Notes: generated by a model not told the origin, from the letters alone. A stretch of DNA of 64,000 nt from Janibacter sp. HTCC2649 (GCF_000152705.1 NZ_CH672413.1:3250762-3314761); one strand, 5' to 3'; shown: positions 52,136 through 59,759, counted from the first letter of the stretch. Numbers and translations are program-made.

Positions 52136-52182
52136 TAGCGGTAGGTCCTCCCACAGATGTTGAGTGGGAGGACCTACCGCTA
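52136..52182 (+). terminator. 19-bp perfect hairpin terminator
   Basis: Arms TAGCGGTAGGTCCTCCCAC and exact complement with a 9-base loop, starting 18 bp after the membrane-protein stop. Confidence 0.85.
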
Positions 52183-52834
52183 CCGTCCGCGCTCGGCCCC
52201 GTAGTCGCCACTGCAACGAGGCACGCACTTTGGCAACGAGAGCCTGAGGTGACGTCCGAGCAACAGGAAGTCGTCGACCGGGTGATTTTGGAGGCGTCCG
52301 AGGCCTTCGTGAGCAGTGGGGGCGGTGGGGGCGGTGGGGCTGAGCGACCATGAAGTCGTTCGTCACCGGTTGTTCGAGGAGTGCATGCGGACCTCGCCGG
52401 AGAACGAAGAACTCCTCCGCTGCGCCCTTGAGAGGTGGGGGTCAACCGGAGGCACACCGACCCTGTTGACGAAGGTTCGCGACCAGCACCGAAGCGGCTG
52501 GCGACAAGCGGGCGGATGAAATTGCTGAAGGAATCTTGGCAGGTCCCGAGGACCTAACGGGCCTGCAAGTCCGACCTGACGGATGTGGTCTACGAGCCTC
52601 TGAATGCTGAGGACCCCTGTTGCGCAACCAAGTCGGCTGGAGAACTAGTCGTGCTCTCTATCCAGCGGCTGATGCGTCAACGCAAGGGAACCCCAAGGAA
52701 TCGCCTTGTTCTAGCGTTCAACAAGGGCGGCAAGGGCATCGACTCGATCGAGGATGAGTCGGCGTCGTTGGGCTGCACCCTCCGGGTCGCGATGGCCAGC
52801 GGTGGCGGTCAACTGCTCGCTGTGCTTGCGGTAG
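52183..52834. other. Degenerate region of the element
   Basis: Short coding-like fragments appear in several frames, for instance VTSEQQEVVDRVILEASEAFVSS near 52251 and LSDHEVVRHRLFEECMRTSPENEELL near 52340. None has a start, ribosome site and length that make it convincing. I read the region as decayed genes between the cargo and the recombination module. Confidence 0.45.
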
Positions 52835-52975
52835 ACATTCGCAGGCCGAGAGTGGAACCAGCCTGCTGTAAGGCTGCTCGCTGCTGCTGGGCGTCGGGTC
52901 GGCAAGCGTCTGCGGTACCGGCCTGAGGACGTGCGGGCGTGGGTTGCTGGCCTGTCGACGGAGGTCGCAGCATGA
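52835..52975 (+). pseudogene. Excisionase (helix-turn-helix) remnant
   Basis: The open stretch after an in-frame TAG at 52832 ends GRRVGKRLRYRPEDVRAWVAGLSTEVAA, typical of the C-terminus of MerR-like excisionases encoded just before tyrosine integrases (VGxxLRYRPEDVxAW). The N-terminal helix-turn-helix is lost or out of frame. Its stop overlaps the integrase start (ATGA), the usual gene coupling in such modules. Confidence 0.55.
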
Positions 52976-54186
52976 AGCCGCTCGGGCTCGGGGAGTTCGG
53001 AGAGGTGTTCTAGAGGTGTTCTACGCGTCGAGGGCTGACGGGTGGCAGGCGATGGTCTACTACCGGGCGTTCTCGGGGGAGAAGCGCCGGGTCAAGGCAT
53101 CCGGCAAGACCAAGGCCGAGGCTCGTCGCCGCGTGATGAAGGCTCTTGAGCGTGCGCTGAAGGTCGGCAGTGACGGCGAGTTCACTGCTCGATCGACCTT
53201 CGGTGATGGGGCTGAGGCGTGGCTGTCCATGATCGAAGGGCTCGTGGCTCGTGGGACTCGTTCTCCCTCGACGGCTCGACCTGTATCGGCATGCCGTAGA
53301 GCGGCACGTCATCAAAGGCGTGGGAGAGCTGCGACTCGGTGAGGTCACCACGGCGCGTCTGGACCGCTTCCTTCAGGGCGTGCTGGCCGACAAGGGATAC
53401 GCCACGGCGAAACTGTGCCGGACGGTGCTCTCTGGGATCTGTGGGTACCTCGTGCGACAGGATGCGTTGCCCTCCAACCCTGTTCGTGACGTGACGCCGT
53501 TGGAGGCGGACAGGGATCGCACCGCCCGAGCGCTGTCCCTGAAGCAGGTTCGTGAGTGGCTGGCGATCTTGGACGCTAACCCAGAGGCGGTGCGCAATGA
53601 CCTGCCGGAGTTGGCGCGGTTCATGCTCGCAACGGGTCTCCGGCTCGGGGAGGGGTTGGGTGTGCGCTGGTCCGACATCGACATGAAGCGGGGCGTCGTC
53701 AACATCGAACGGACGGTGATCCGGATCAAGGGGAAGGGGCTCAAGGCATCGAGACTCAAGTCCCGCACGTCCTATCGCGTGCTCGTCATGCCGGACTGGT
53801 GCGTGGTCATGCTGAGGGATCGCAGGGTGCGGCTGGGTGCCTTCGACGGGCCGGTGTTCCCGGACGCCAAGGGCGGTTATCGCGACCGGAACAACGTAGG
53901 CCGTGCCTTCCGGGAGGTCCGCAAGGGGACCGAGTTCGCGTGGGTCAAGACGCACACGTATCGGAAGACGGTCGCCACTGTGCTCGACGGATCGAGCTCG
54001 TCTGCTCGGCTGATTGCCGATCAACTCGGGCACTCCCGGATCTCGATGACGCAGGACGTCTACATGGGCCGCCGTGCCGTGGATGCGGCCGTGGCTGACG
54101 CACTGGGAGCCCTGGACCCGGACAACAAGGCAGAGGCCGAGCAGGACCACCCGGAGCCTGACGAGAACGGGCAGGCAGCAACATGA
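52972..54186 (+). pseudogene. Tyrosine recombinase (phage-type integrase), broken
   Basis: The ATG at 52972 opens MKPLGLGEFGEVF and then hits a TAG at 53011 created by an 11-bp tandem duplication (53002-53023). Removing one copy restores YASRADGWQAMVYYRAF. A second lesion near 53265-53272, one extra G in a CGACGG stretch, shifts the frame between ARGTRSPST and LDLYRHAVERHV. Downstream, the catalytic core is intact: Arg in LATGLRLGEGLGVRW, HTYRKTVATVL (H-x-x-R), LGHSRISMTQDVYMG with the nucleophile Tyr. Without the lesions it would be about 400 aa, a normal length. A sequencing error could explain the single base but hardly the duplication. Confidence 0.85.
53002..53023 (+). repeat. 11-bp tandem duplication inactivating the integrase
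   Basis: GAGGTGTTCTA occurs twice in direct contact. The junction creates an in-frame TAG. Confidence 0.9.
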
Positions 54187-54197
54187 GTGCCCTCATG
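54182..54197. repeat. Possible integrase arm-type site, right
   Basis: Identical 16-mer to 50537-50552. It overlaps the integrase stop codon and was about 60 bp from the att core before the insertion sequence arrived. Confidence 0.55.
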
Positions 54198-54250
54198 AGT
54201 GCCCCGGCGGGCTCGTGGCTCGTCGCCCTTGCCGGGTTTGTGCTCAGATC

Positions 54251-54264
54251 GGTGGGCCCCGTGG
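54251..54264. repeat. 14-bp target duplication, left of the insertion sequence
   Basis: GGTGGGCCCCGTGG is identical to 55604-55617, which belongs to the tRNA-Lys/att sequence. Confidence 0.8.
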
Positions 54265-54269
54265 TGTCC

Positions 54270-54338
54270 TGTCTCAACACATCGGCGACACATGTCTCAA
54301 GACATAGGCGACAGATGTCTCAAGACATCGGCAACAGT
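54270..54338 (+). repeat. Triplicated 23-bp terminal-repeat unit at the IS left end
   Basis: Units start at 54270, 54293 and 54316, each close to TGTCTCAAGACATCGGCGAC. Only one matching unit is at the right end (55578-55600, inverted). Confidence 0.85.
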
Positions 54339-54361
54339 GCTGCTCGGCTGGATCCTCGGTC

Positions 54362-55570
54362 ATGTCGAAAGCGCGTCTGGTCATCACGGCTCTGTTTGTC
54401 GAAGGTCTGAAGCCAGCGGAGGTGTCGCGCCGCTACGGGGTGCACCGGGCGTGGGTGTACAAGCTGAAAGCCCGCTACGAGGCCGAGGGGGAGGCTGCGT
54501 TCGAGCCCCGGTCGCGACGACCCACAACCTCGCCGCGGGCCACACCTGAGGGCACGGTGGACCTGGTGCTGCGGCTGCGTGAGGACCTGACCGGTAAGGG
54601 TCTGGACGGTGGCGCGGACACCATCGTGTGGCACCTGCTTCATGGCCACGGTGTGACCCTGTCCAGGGCGACGGTGCACCGGATCCTGACCCGCGCCGGC
54701 AAAGTCACTGCGGAACCGGGCAAGCGGCCCAAGTCGTCCTTCATCCGGTTCGAGGCCGAGCAACCCAACGAGACCTGGCAGTCGGACTTCACCCACTACC
54801 GCCTGTCCACCGGCGCTGATGTCGAGGTCATCACCTGGCTCGATGACCACTCCCGCTACGCCCTGCACGTCTCAGCCCACACCCGGACCACCGCCAAGAT
54901 CGTCCTGGCCACCTTCCGGGCCGCCACTGCTGAACAGGGCTGTCCCGCAGGCACCCTCACCGACAACGGCATGGTCTATACCGTCCGCTTCGCCACCGGC
55001 CCGGGCGGACGCACCGCCCTGGAACACGAGCTGCGGACCCTGAACATCGTGCAGAAGAACTCACGCCCCAACCACCCCACCACCTGCGGCAAGGTCGAAC
55101 GCTTCCAACAAACGATGAAGAACTGGCTGCGCGCCCAACCCGACCAACCCGCGACCGTGGCCGAGCTCAACACCCTGCTCGCAGCCTTCGTCACCGAATA
55201 CAACACCCGCCGCCCACACCGCTCCCTGCCCCACCGATCCACCCCCGCAACCGCGTACAACGCCCGCCCCAAAGCCACCCCCACAACCGACCGCACCGAC
55301 GACACCCACGACCGCGTCCGCACCGACAAAATCAACAAGAACGGCGTCGTCACCCTGCGCTACCAAGGCACACTCCACAAGATCGGCGTCGGCCGAACCC
55401 ACGCCCGAACCCGCGTCTTCCTCCTCGTCCAAGACCTCAACGTCCGCATCGTCGACGCCGCCACCGGCGAACTCCTGCGAGAACTCACCCTCGACCCACA
55501 CCGCACCTACCACGGCACCGGCCGCCCACCCGGCCCCACCAAAAGCAGCAGCCGGACCCACAAGTTGTAG
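54362..55570 (+). CDS. IS481-family transposase
   Basis: This 402-aa transposase has an N-terminal HTH (VITALFVEGLKPAEVSRRYGVHRAWVYKLKARYEAEGEAAFEPRSRRP), which includes the FEPRSRRP phrase typical of the family. The RNase-H-like DDE core shows the first Asp in NETWQSDFTHY, the second in LTDNGMVYT, and the Glu in CGKVERFQQTMKNWL. VTEYNTRRPHRSL is the conserved follow-up. The frame is intact, so the element may be active. Codon use is strongly C-ending in the second half, unlike the host element genes around it. Confidence 0.93.
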   Translation: MSKARLVITALFVEGLKPAEVSRRYGVHRAWVYKLKARYEAEGEAAFEPRSRRPTTSPRATPEGTVDLVLRLREDLTGKGLDGGADTIVWHLLHGHGVTLSRATVHRILTRAGKVTAEPGKRPKSSFIRFEAEQPNETWQSDFTHYRLSTGADVEVITWLDDHSRYALHVSAHTRTTAKIVLATFRAATAEQGCPAGTLTDNGMVYTVRFATGPGGRTALEHELRTLNIVQKNSRPNHPTTCGKVERFQQTMKNWLRAQPDQPATVAELNTLLAAFVTEYNTRRPHRSLPHRSTPATAYNARPKATPTTDRTDDTHDRVRTDKINKNGVVTLRYQGTLHKIGVGRTHARTRVFLLVQDLNVRIVDAATGELLRELTLDPHRTYHGTGRPPGPTKSSSRTHKL

Positions 55571-55603
55571 GTCCGGCTGTCGCCGATGTCTTGCGACATC
55601 ACA

Positions 55604-55617
55604 GGTGGGCCCCGTGG
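55604..55617. repeat. 14-bp target duplication, right of the insertion sequence
   Basis: The copy overlaps the tRNA-Lys 3' end (55606-55617) and the right att core. Confidence 0.8.
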
Positions 55618-55640
55618 GACTCGAACCCACAACCTACGGA
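55605..55640 (-). repeat. Proximal att site (attR) within intact tRNA-Lys
   Basis: 36 bp identical to 50406-50441, forming the 3' half of the functional tRNA gene. Confidence 0.92.
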
Positions 55641-55678
55641 TTAAAAGTCCGCAGCTCTAACCATTGAGCTAGAGGCCC
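55606..55678 (-). tRNA. tRNA-Lys(TTT)
   Basis: A full cloverleaf on the minus strand: acceptor GGGCCTC/GGGGCCC, D-arm GCTCAATGGTTAGAGC, anticodon loop CTTTTAA (TTT), T-arm GTGGGTTCGAGTCCCAC. The CCA is not encoded. The insertion sequence begins two bases beyond its 3' end, so its original downstream terminator has been displaced. Confidence 0.97.
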
Positions 55679-55750
55679 GCGCGGGGTGAACCCACACGAC
55701 CGCAGACGATACCGGGCGGCACTGGGCTCGGCGCGCGGCAACCGGGGTCG

Positions 55751-56176
55751 TCAGCCCAGCAGCTCGATCGTGGCGGGGTCCTCGGCGCCGTCGAAGTACT
55801 TGTCGAGGACGCTGGCGAAGAGCCCGCGGTCGGGCGCAGCTTCGGCAGCCCGCACAAACAGGGTCATGGAAGAGCGCAGCTTCACGGCATCGATCCCACC
55901 GAACACGGCGACCGGATCTGACCCGGGCAGCTCCAGCAGCACCGAGCAGCACTCCCGCAACCGCTGTCCGAGAACGGGATCCGCGAGATAGGAACGTGCC
56001 TCCGCAAGTCCCGACGCGGCATACCGGACTGCCAGGTCACTCCGACCCAGCCCGGCGAGCTGCGGGAAGACGAACCACATCCAGTGGCTCGTCTTGCGCC
56101 CACGCCTCAGCTCGGCGAGCGCCGCGGCATACGTTCCGCCGGCGTCCTGCGCTTCGACGAACCGTTCTAGTTCCAC
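55751..56176 (-). CDS. DUF1810 family protein
   Basis: This 141-aa protein begins LERFVEAQDAGGTYAAALAELRRGRKTSHWMWFVFPQLAGLG; the KTSHWMWFVFPQ block is diagnostic of DUF1810. YAASGLAEARSYLADPVLGQRLRECC and VFGGIDAVKLRSSMTLF follow as in the family. The function is unknown; it is a small cytoplasmic alpha-helical protein. The GTG start overlaps the last 10 bases of the crotonase gene upstream on the same strand. Confidence 0.9.
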   Translation of the reverse strand: MELERFVEAQDAGGTYAAALAELRRGRKTSHWMWFVFPQLAGLGRSDLAVRYAASGLAEARSYLADPVLGQRLRECCSVLLELPGSDPVAVFGGIDAVKLRSSMTLFVRAAEAAPDRGLFASVLDKYFDGAEDPATIELLG

Positions 56177-57066
56177 GGCACCCAGCCGGGCAGGTCCGCG
56201 GACGCCGACGACGTGAACTCCGCCGCCCGCTTCTCCTTGAACGCGGCCACGCCCTCCTTGCCGTCACCCACGCTCGTGACCCACATCGCGAGTGAGTCGA
56301 CGCGGTGCGCCTCGAGCGGATGGGGCTGAGCAGCGTTGCGCCACATCATCTGTCGCGTCAGGGCCGTGCCCACGCGCGACCTCCCGACGACAAAACGACG
56401 TGCCATCTCGTATGCCGTGTCCAGCAACGCTTCCGGCTCCACCACCGCGCGAACCAGGCCACCGTCCAGGGCCTCGGCGGGGGAGAGGATGTCGGCGGCA
56501 TACGTCCACTCGAGGGCGCGAGAGACGCCCACGAGGCGCGGCAGGAACCACGACGAGCAGGCCTCGGGCACGATCCCGATCTTCCCGAAGACGAACCCGA
56601 TCCGGGCAGCGGTCGACGCGAGCCGCACATCCATCGGCAGCGTCATCGTCGCGCCGATGCCCACGGCCGGCCCGTTGATCGCTGCGATGACCGGCTTGGT
56701 GCAGTCAAAGATCGCCAGGGCGACGCGACCACCGGTGTCCCGCACGCCATCCGCGATGGCGGGGTCATCGAGCCGCTCGGTCATGTCCTCCAACGTCGGC
56801 GTGAATGACTCGTCCAGTCCGAACACGTTGCCCTCGCGCGACAGGTCCATGCCCGCGCAGAACGCCCGCCCCGACCCGGTCACGACCACTGCGGCCACGG
56901 AGTCGTCGCCGTTGACCCGGCGGAACGCGTGCTCGAGCTCGCGCGCCATCGTCACAGTGAACGCGTTGAGGGCCTCGGGTCGGTTGAGGGTCAGCGTGAG
57001 GATGCCGTCGTCCGACACCTCCCAGAGCAGGGTCTCGTAGGCCTCAGGGACGGAAGTCTCAGTCAT
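56167..57066 (-). CDS. Enoyl-CoA hydratase/isomerase family protein
   Basis: A 299-aa crotonase from the ATG at 57066. NRPEALNAFTVTMARELEHAF, VVTGSGRAFCAGMDL and PVIAAINGPAVGIGATMTLPMDVRLAS supply the CoA site and the two oxyanion-hole positions. FGKIGIVPEACSSWFLPRLVG contains Glu at the position of the hydratase/isomerase catalytic residue. DGKEGVAAFKEKRAAEF is the family ending. The short insertion SREGNVFGLDESFTPTLEDMTERL is longer than in FadB-type enzymes. The substrate is unknown. It forms an operon with the DUF1810 gene. Confidence 0.9.
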   Translation of the reverse strand: MTETSVPEAYETLLWEVSDDGILTLTLNRPEALNAFTVTMARELEHAFRRVNGDDSVAAVVVTGSGRAFCAGMDLSREGNVFGLDESFTPTLEDMTERLDDPAIADGVRDTGGRVALAIFDCTKPVIAAINGPAVGIGATMTLPMDVRLASTAARIGFVFGKIGIVPEACSSWFLPRLVGVSRALEWTYAADILSPAEALDGGLVRAVVEPEALLDTAYEMARRFVVGRSRVGTALTRQMMWRNAAQPHPLEAHRVDSLAMWVTSVGDGKEGVAAFKEKRAAEFTSSASADLPGWVPWN

Positions 57067-57096
57067 GCACCTCAACCTACGGTGCACGATGGGGGC

Positions 57097-57738
57097 ATGA
57101 CAGAGAGCGGCCGCAACGTCCCCCGCCGCCCGGTCCACTTCGGCCCGGACGCCATCGAGGCGCACGGCGCGGGCCTGCCCGGCCCCGCCGAAATCGTTGA
57201 GATCGCCCACCAGACCGCGGCGGTCCTCGTCGGCACCGGCCGCGCCGTCCACGACCCGACCGTGACGGGCAGACTGGTCGCCCTCGTGGACGAGCTCGGC
57301 CTCTCGACCGTCGCCGACCTCTGGGCCGCCCGCCCGGCTCGCAGTCTGCCCGGAACCCTGTGGCGCCTCTACGCCTTGCGCGAGTGGGTGCGCCGCCAGC
57401 CGATCGAGGCAAGCCGTGAGTATGCCGCGGGCATGCGTTTCACGGATGTGGCCCACGCCGTGGCCGGGGTGGCTGAACCGCCCGGCCCCGACGAGGTCAG
57501 GGCTCTCGCCGACGAGATCCTCACGGGCGTCTTCTCCGGTGACCTAGCCGTCGCCCTGGAGCGGGCAGCCGCCTTCTCGGCCGTCATTGCAGCAGGGCGC
57601 GCGGAGCTGGCCCACGACCGCGACGCCACCGACCCGGCGAGTGCCGGCGCCCTCACCACGACCGCCGCGGCCATGCAGCGCACCGGCAACGACCTCATCG
57701 CCAGCGCCGCACTGTGGCGAGCCGGTGAACTCGACTGA
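57097..57738 (+). CDS. Hypothetical protein
   Basis: A 213-aa alpha-helical, Ala-rich soluble protein from the ATG at 57097, divergent from the crotonase gene (30 bp between start codons). Recognisable stretches are LVALVDELGLSTVADLWAARPARSLPGTLWRLYALREWVRRQP and FTDVAHAVAGVAEPPGPDEVRALADEILTGVFSGDLAVALERAAAFSAVIAAGR. This reads like the conserved actinobacterial proteins of unknown role that are next to fatty-acid or thioesterase genes. No catalytic motif is visible. Confidence 0.7.
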   Translation: MTESGRNVPRRPVHFGPDAIEAHGAGLPGPAEIVEIAHQTAAVLVGTGRAVHDPTVTGRLVALVDELGLSTVADLWAARPARSLPGTLWRLYALREWVRRQPIEASREYAAGMRFTDVAHAVAGVAEPPGPDEVRALADEILTGVFSGDLAVALERAAAFSAVIAAGRAELAHDRDATDPASAGALTTTAAAMQRTGNDLIASAALWRAGELD

Positions 57739-57807
57739 GCCACGCGGCATACCCGACGTCGCAAGGACGGGAACACATTGGGGCGGCTGCAGCGTTAGGC
57801 TTGTTTG

Positions 57808-57894
57808 GTGGTGCCGGATCGCGGCAGCCCCGGGTCCCAATTTCAGCCGCTACGAGCGGCCTCGCGCCGTGAGGTGCTCCCGGTCCGGCACCAC
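57808..57894 (+). other. Structured intergenic element
   Basis: Eleven-base perfect arms GTGGTGCCGGA and TCCGGCACCAC enclose 65 bases that contain an inner hairpin GCCGCT-acg-AGCGGC (57846-57860). It could be a leader RNA, an attenuator or the terminator of the preceding gene. A TTAGGCT hexamer region just upstream could be a -10 box. Confidence 0.4.
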
Positions 57895-57927
57895 ACCTCT
57901 TCACCCCCTCTCGTCCGCGAAACCGCA

Positions 57928-57946
57928 GGTCAAACACCCGGTGAAC
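57928..57946 (-). promoter_or_regulatory. Weak PHO-box-like site upstream of the DUF47-pit operon
   Basis: On the minus strand one perfect GTTCACC is followed at 11-nt spacing by GTTTGAC, a poor second half. It lies 80-98 bp before the start of the DUF47 gene. Confidence 0.35.
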
Positions 57947-58025
57947 CGCCGATGACACGTGGATGGCCAACAGGCCTTAGCCTTGTCAGCGACACCTGTA
58001 CCTCGAGCCGTTCGGAGCGACTCTC

Positions 58026-58652
58026 GTGGGCTTCAGCCTCACCCCCAAGGACGACGGGTTCTATGAACTCTTCTCCCTTTCTGCCAAACACCTCATTGAC
58101 GGCGCCGCAGAGCTCACCGCCATCCTCGGCGCGCAGACGCAGGAAGAACGCGAGACCATTGCGGCCCGCATGAGTGAGGTGGAGACGTCGGCTGACGAGG
58201 CCACCCACGCTCTCCTCAGCAAGGTCAACTCGTCGTTCATCACGCCCTTCGACCGTGAAGACATCCACGGCCTGGCGAGCGCCCTCGACGACTGCGTCGA
58301 CCACATGGATGCCGCTGCCGACCTCGTGGCCCTCTATCGGATCGACGACCTTCCCAAGGGCGTCAGCAAGCAGGTCGAGATCCTCTCGCGCATGGCCGAG
58401 CTGACCGTCGAAGCGATGCCCAAGCTGCGTTCGATGAAGGACCTCAGCGCCTACTGGATCGAGATCAACCGTCTCGAGAACTCGGCCGACAAGGCCTACC
58501 GCCGCATGCTGGCCAAGCTCTTCAACGCCGACGGTGCAGACGCCATCACGGTGATGAAGCACAAGGAGGTCATCGACGAGCTCGAGGCCGCTGCCGACGC
58601 GTTCGAGACGGTGGCCCACAAGGTCGAGGGCATCGCCGTCAAGGAGTCCTGA
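58026..58652 (+). CDS. DUF47 / PhoU-like phosphate transport regulator
   Basis: This 208-aa all-helical protein starts at GTG. FSLTPKDDGFYELFSLSAKHLIDGAAELTAIL and SADEATHALLSKVNSSFITPFDREDIHGLASALDDCVDHMDAAADLVALYRI carry the DUF47 metal-binding helix pattern (E-x-x-x-D and D-R-E-D, D-x-x-D). DUF47 proteins are PhoU relatives encoded with Pit transporters and are thought to regulate them. The Pit gene follows after only 5 bp. Confidence 0.92.
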   Translation: MGFSLTPKDDGFYELFSLSAKHLIDGAAELTAILGAQTQEERETIAARMSEVETSADEATHALLSKVNSSFITPFDREDIHGLASALDDCVDHMDAAADLVALYRIDDLPKGVSKQVEILSRMAELTVEAMPKLRSMKDLSAYWIEINRLENSADKAYRRMLAKLFNADGADAITVMKHKEVIDELEAAADAFETVAHKVEGIAVKES

Positions 58653-58657
58653 CCACT

Positions 58658-59659
58658 GTGGACAGCTGGATCCCGGTGGCCCTCGTCGTCGCACTGGCGA
58701 TGGGCTTCAACTACACCAACGGTTTTCACGACGCGGCCAACGCCATCGCCACGTCCGTGTCGACCCGTGCCCTGACGCCGCGCATCGCGTTGGGAATGGC
58801 CGCTGTTGCCAACCTTTTTGGCGCGTTCCTCGGCACCAAGGTTGCCAAGACTGTGGGCAGCGGCATCATCGACGCCCCTGCGGGCAAGGTCGGTCTGACG
58901 ATCTGTGCGGCCGGGCTCGTCGGCGCCATCGCCTGGAACCTGTTGACGTGGTGGTTCGGCCTGCCGTCGTCCTCGTCCCACGCGCTGATCGGTGGACTCG
59001 GCGGTGCGGCGATCGCGGCGTCGACGACCGTGCACTGGACCAAGGTCTTCGAGAAGGTCATCATCCCGATGATCGCCTCGCCGGTGATCGGGCTCGTGGT
59101 CGGTTTCCTCGTCATGACGGCCATCCTGTGGCTGTTTCGAGGAGGCAACCCGGGCAAGGTGAACCGCGGCTTCCGCTATGCGCAGACCGTGTCGGCGGCT
59201 GCGATGGCGTTCGGTCACGGCATGCAGGACGCGGCCAAGACGGCCGGTGTCGTCGTGCTCGCCCTGACCGTGGGTGGTTTCCATGCCACCGGTGACGACC
59301 AGATCCCGCTGTGGGTGCTCGTCGCGAGCGCCTTGGTCATCTCGGCCGGCACGTACGCCGGTGGGTGGCGGATCATGCGCACCCTCGGCCGCCGCATCAT
59401 CCACCTCGACCCGCCCCAGGGTTTCGCGGCGGAGACGACGGCTGCGGCGGTTCTGTTCGTCGCCACGGCCACGGGCGCCCCGATCTCGACGACGCACGCC
59501 ATCACGTCGGCAATCATGGGCGTCGGCTCGACGAAGTCCATCAAGGCGGTCCGCTGGGGCGTGGCCAAGAACATCGTCGGCGCGTGGGTCTTCACCTTTC
59601 CCGGCGCCGGGATCGTGGCCGCCGCGACCTACCTGGTCCTCAAGCTCATCACCAGCTGA
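58658..59659 (+). CDS. pit: Low-affinity inorganic phosphate transporter (PiT family)
   Basis: This 333-aa transporter has about ten helices. The duplicated PiT signature is clear: GFNYTNGFHDAANAIATSVSTRALTPRIAL near the N-terminus and AMAFGHGMQDAAKTAGVVVLAL in the second half. Each is followed by a hairpin block: GLPSSSSHALIGGLGGAAI and GAPISTTHAITSAIMGVGS. PiT proteins take up metal-phosphate complexes with protons. It starts at GTG and is coupled to the DUF47 gene. A PiT plus Pst pair in one 6-kb stretch gives both low- and high-affinity uptake. Confidence 0.94.
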   Translation: MDSWIPVALVVALAMGFNYTNGFHDAANAIATSVSTRALTPRIALGMAAVANLFGAFLGTKVAKTVGSGIIDAPAGKVGLTICAAGLVGAIAWNLLTWWFGLPSSSSHALIGGLGGAAIAASTTVHWTKVFEKVIIPMIASPVIGLVVGFLVMTAILWLFRGGNPGKVNRGFRYAQTVSAAAMAFGHGMQDAAKTAGVVVLALTVGGFHATGDDQIPLWVLVASALVISAGTYAGGWRIMRTLGRRIIHLDPPQGFAAETTAAAVLFVATATGAPISTTHAITSAIMGVGSTKSIKAVRWGVAKNIVGAWVFTFPGAGIVAAATYLVLKLITS

Positions 59660-59720
59660 CCCACCCCACCCACCCCGACCTCGCCCGGGCCCGCGGCGAC
59701 AGGACCACTTCTTGTCGGGG

Positions 59721-59759
59721 CGTCCACCTCTGGGTGGCTGTCTCACCAAGAGGTGGACG
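59721..59759 (+). terminator. Hairpin terminator after pit
   Basis: Eleven-base arms CGTCCACCTCT and complement with a 17-base loop, located 62 bp after the pit stop. Confidence 0.6.

Larger units (their letters stand above)
54265..55603 (+). mobile_element. IS481-family insertion sequence, 1339 bp
   Basis: The ends begin TGT and match over about 26 bp with four mismatches: left TGTCCTGTCTCAACACATCG..., right complement TGTGATGTCGCAAGACATCG.... The element is flanked by 14-bp direct repeats. It contains one transposase gene that reads left to right. The left end carries two extra tandem copies of the inner terminal repeat. IS481 elements are known for TGT ends and variable 4-15-bp target duplications. 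Confidence 0.85.
50406..55640. mobile_element. Decayed integrative element in tRNA-Lys(TTT), about 5.2 kb
   Basis: A 36-bp identical sequence, which is the 3' part of tRNA-Lys, occurs at 50406-50441 and 55605-55640 in direct orientation. Between the copies lie a broken tyrosine integrase next to the right end, an excisionase remnant, cargo genes with lower GC and different codon use, and an insertion sequence. The intact tRNA is at the right end, as expected when the element restores the tRNA 3' half. Integrase damage suggests the element can no longer move alone. No replication or conjugation gene is recognisable. Confidence 0.88.

Noticed and set aside
52042..52353. Plus-strand frame of 103 codons starting inside the small membrane-protein gene
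   Set aside because: It crosses the 19-bp terminator hairpin. Only its tail looks coding-like, so I treat it as part of the degenerate region.
57808..57894. SRP RNA or 6C RNA gene
   Set aside because: The conserved SRP apical loop (GGAAG/AGCAG) and the C-rich loops of 6C RNA are absent.
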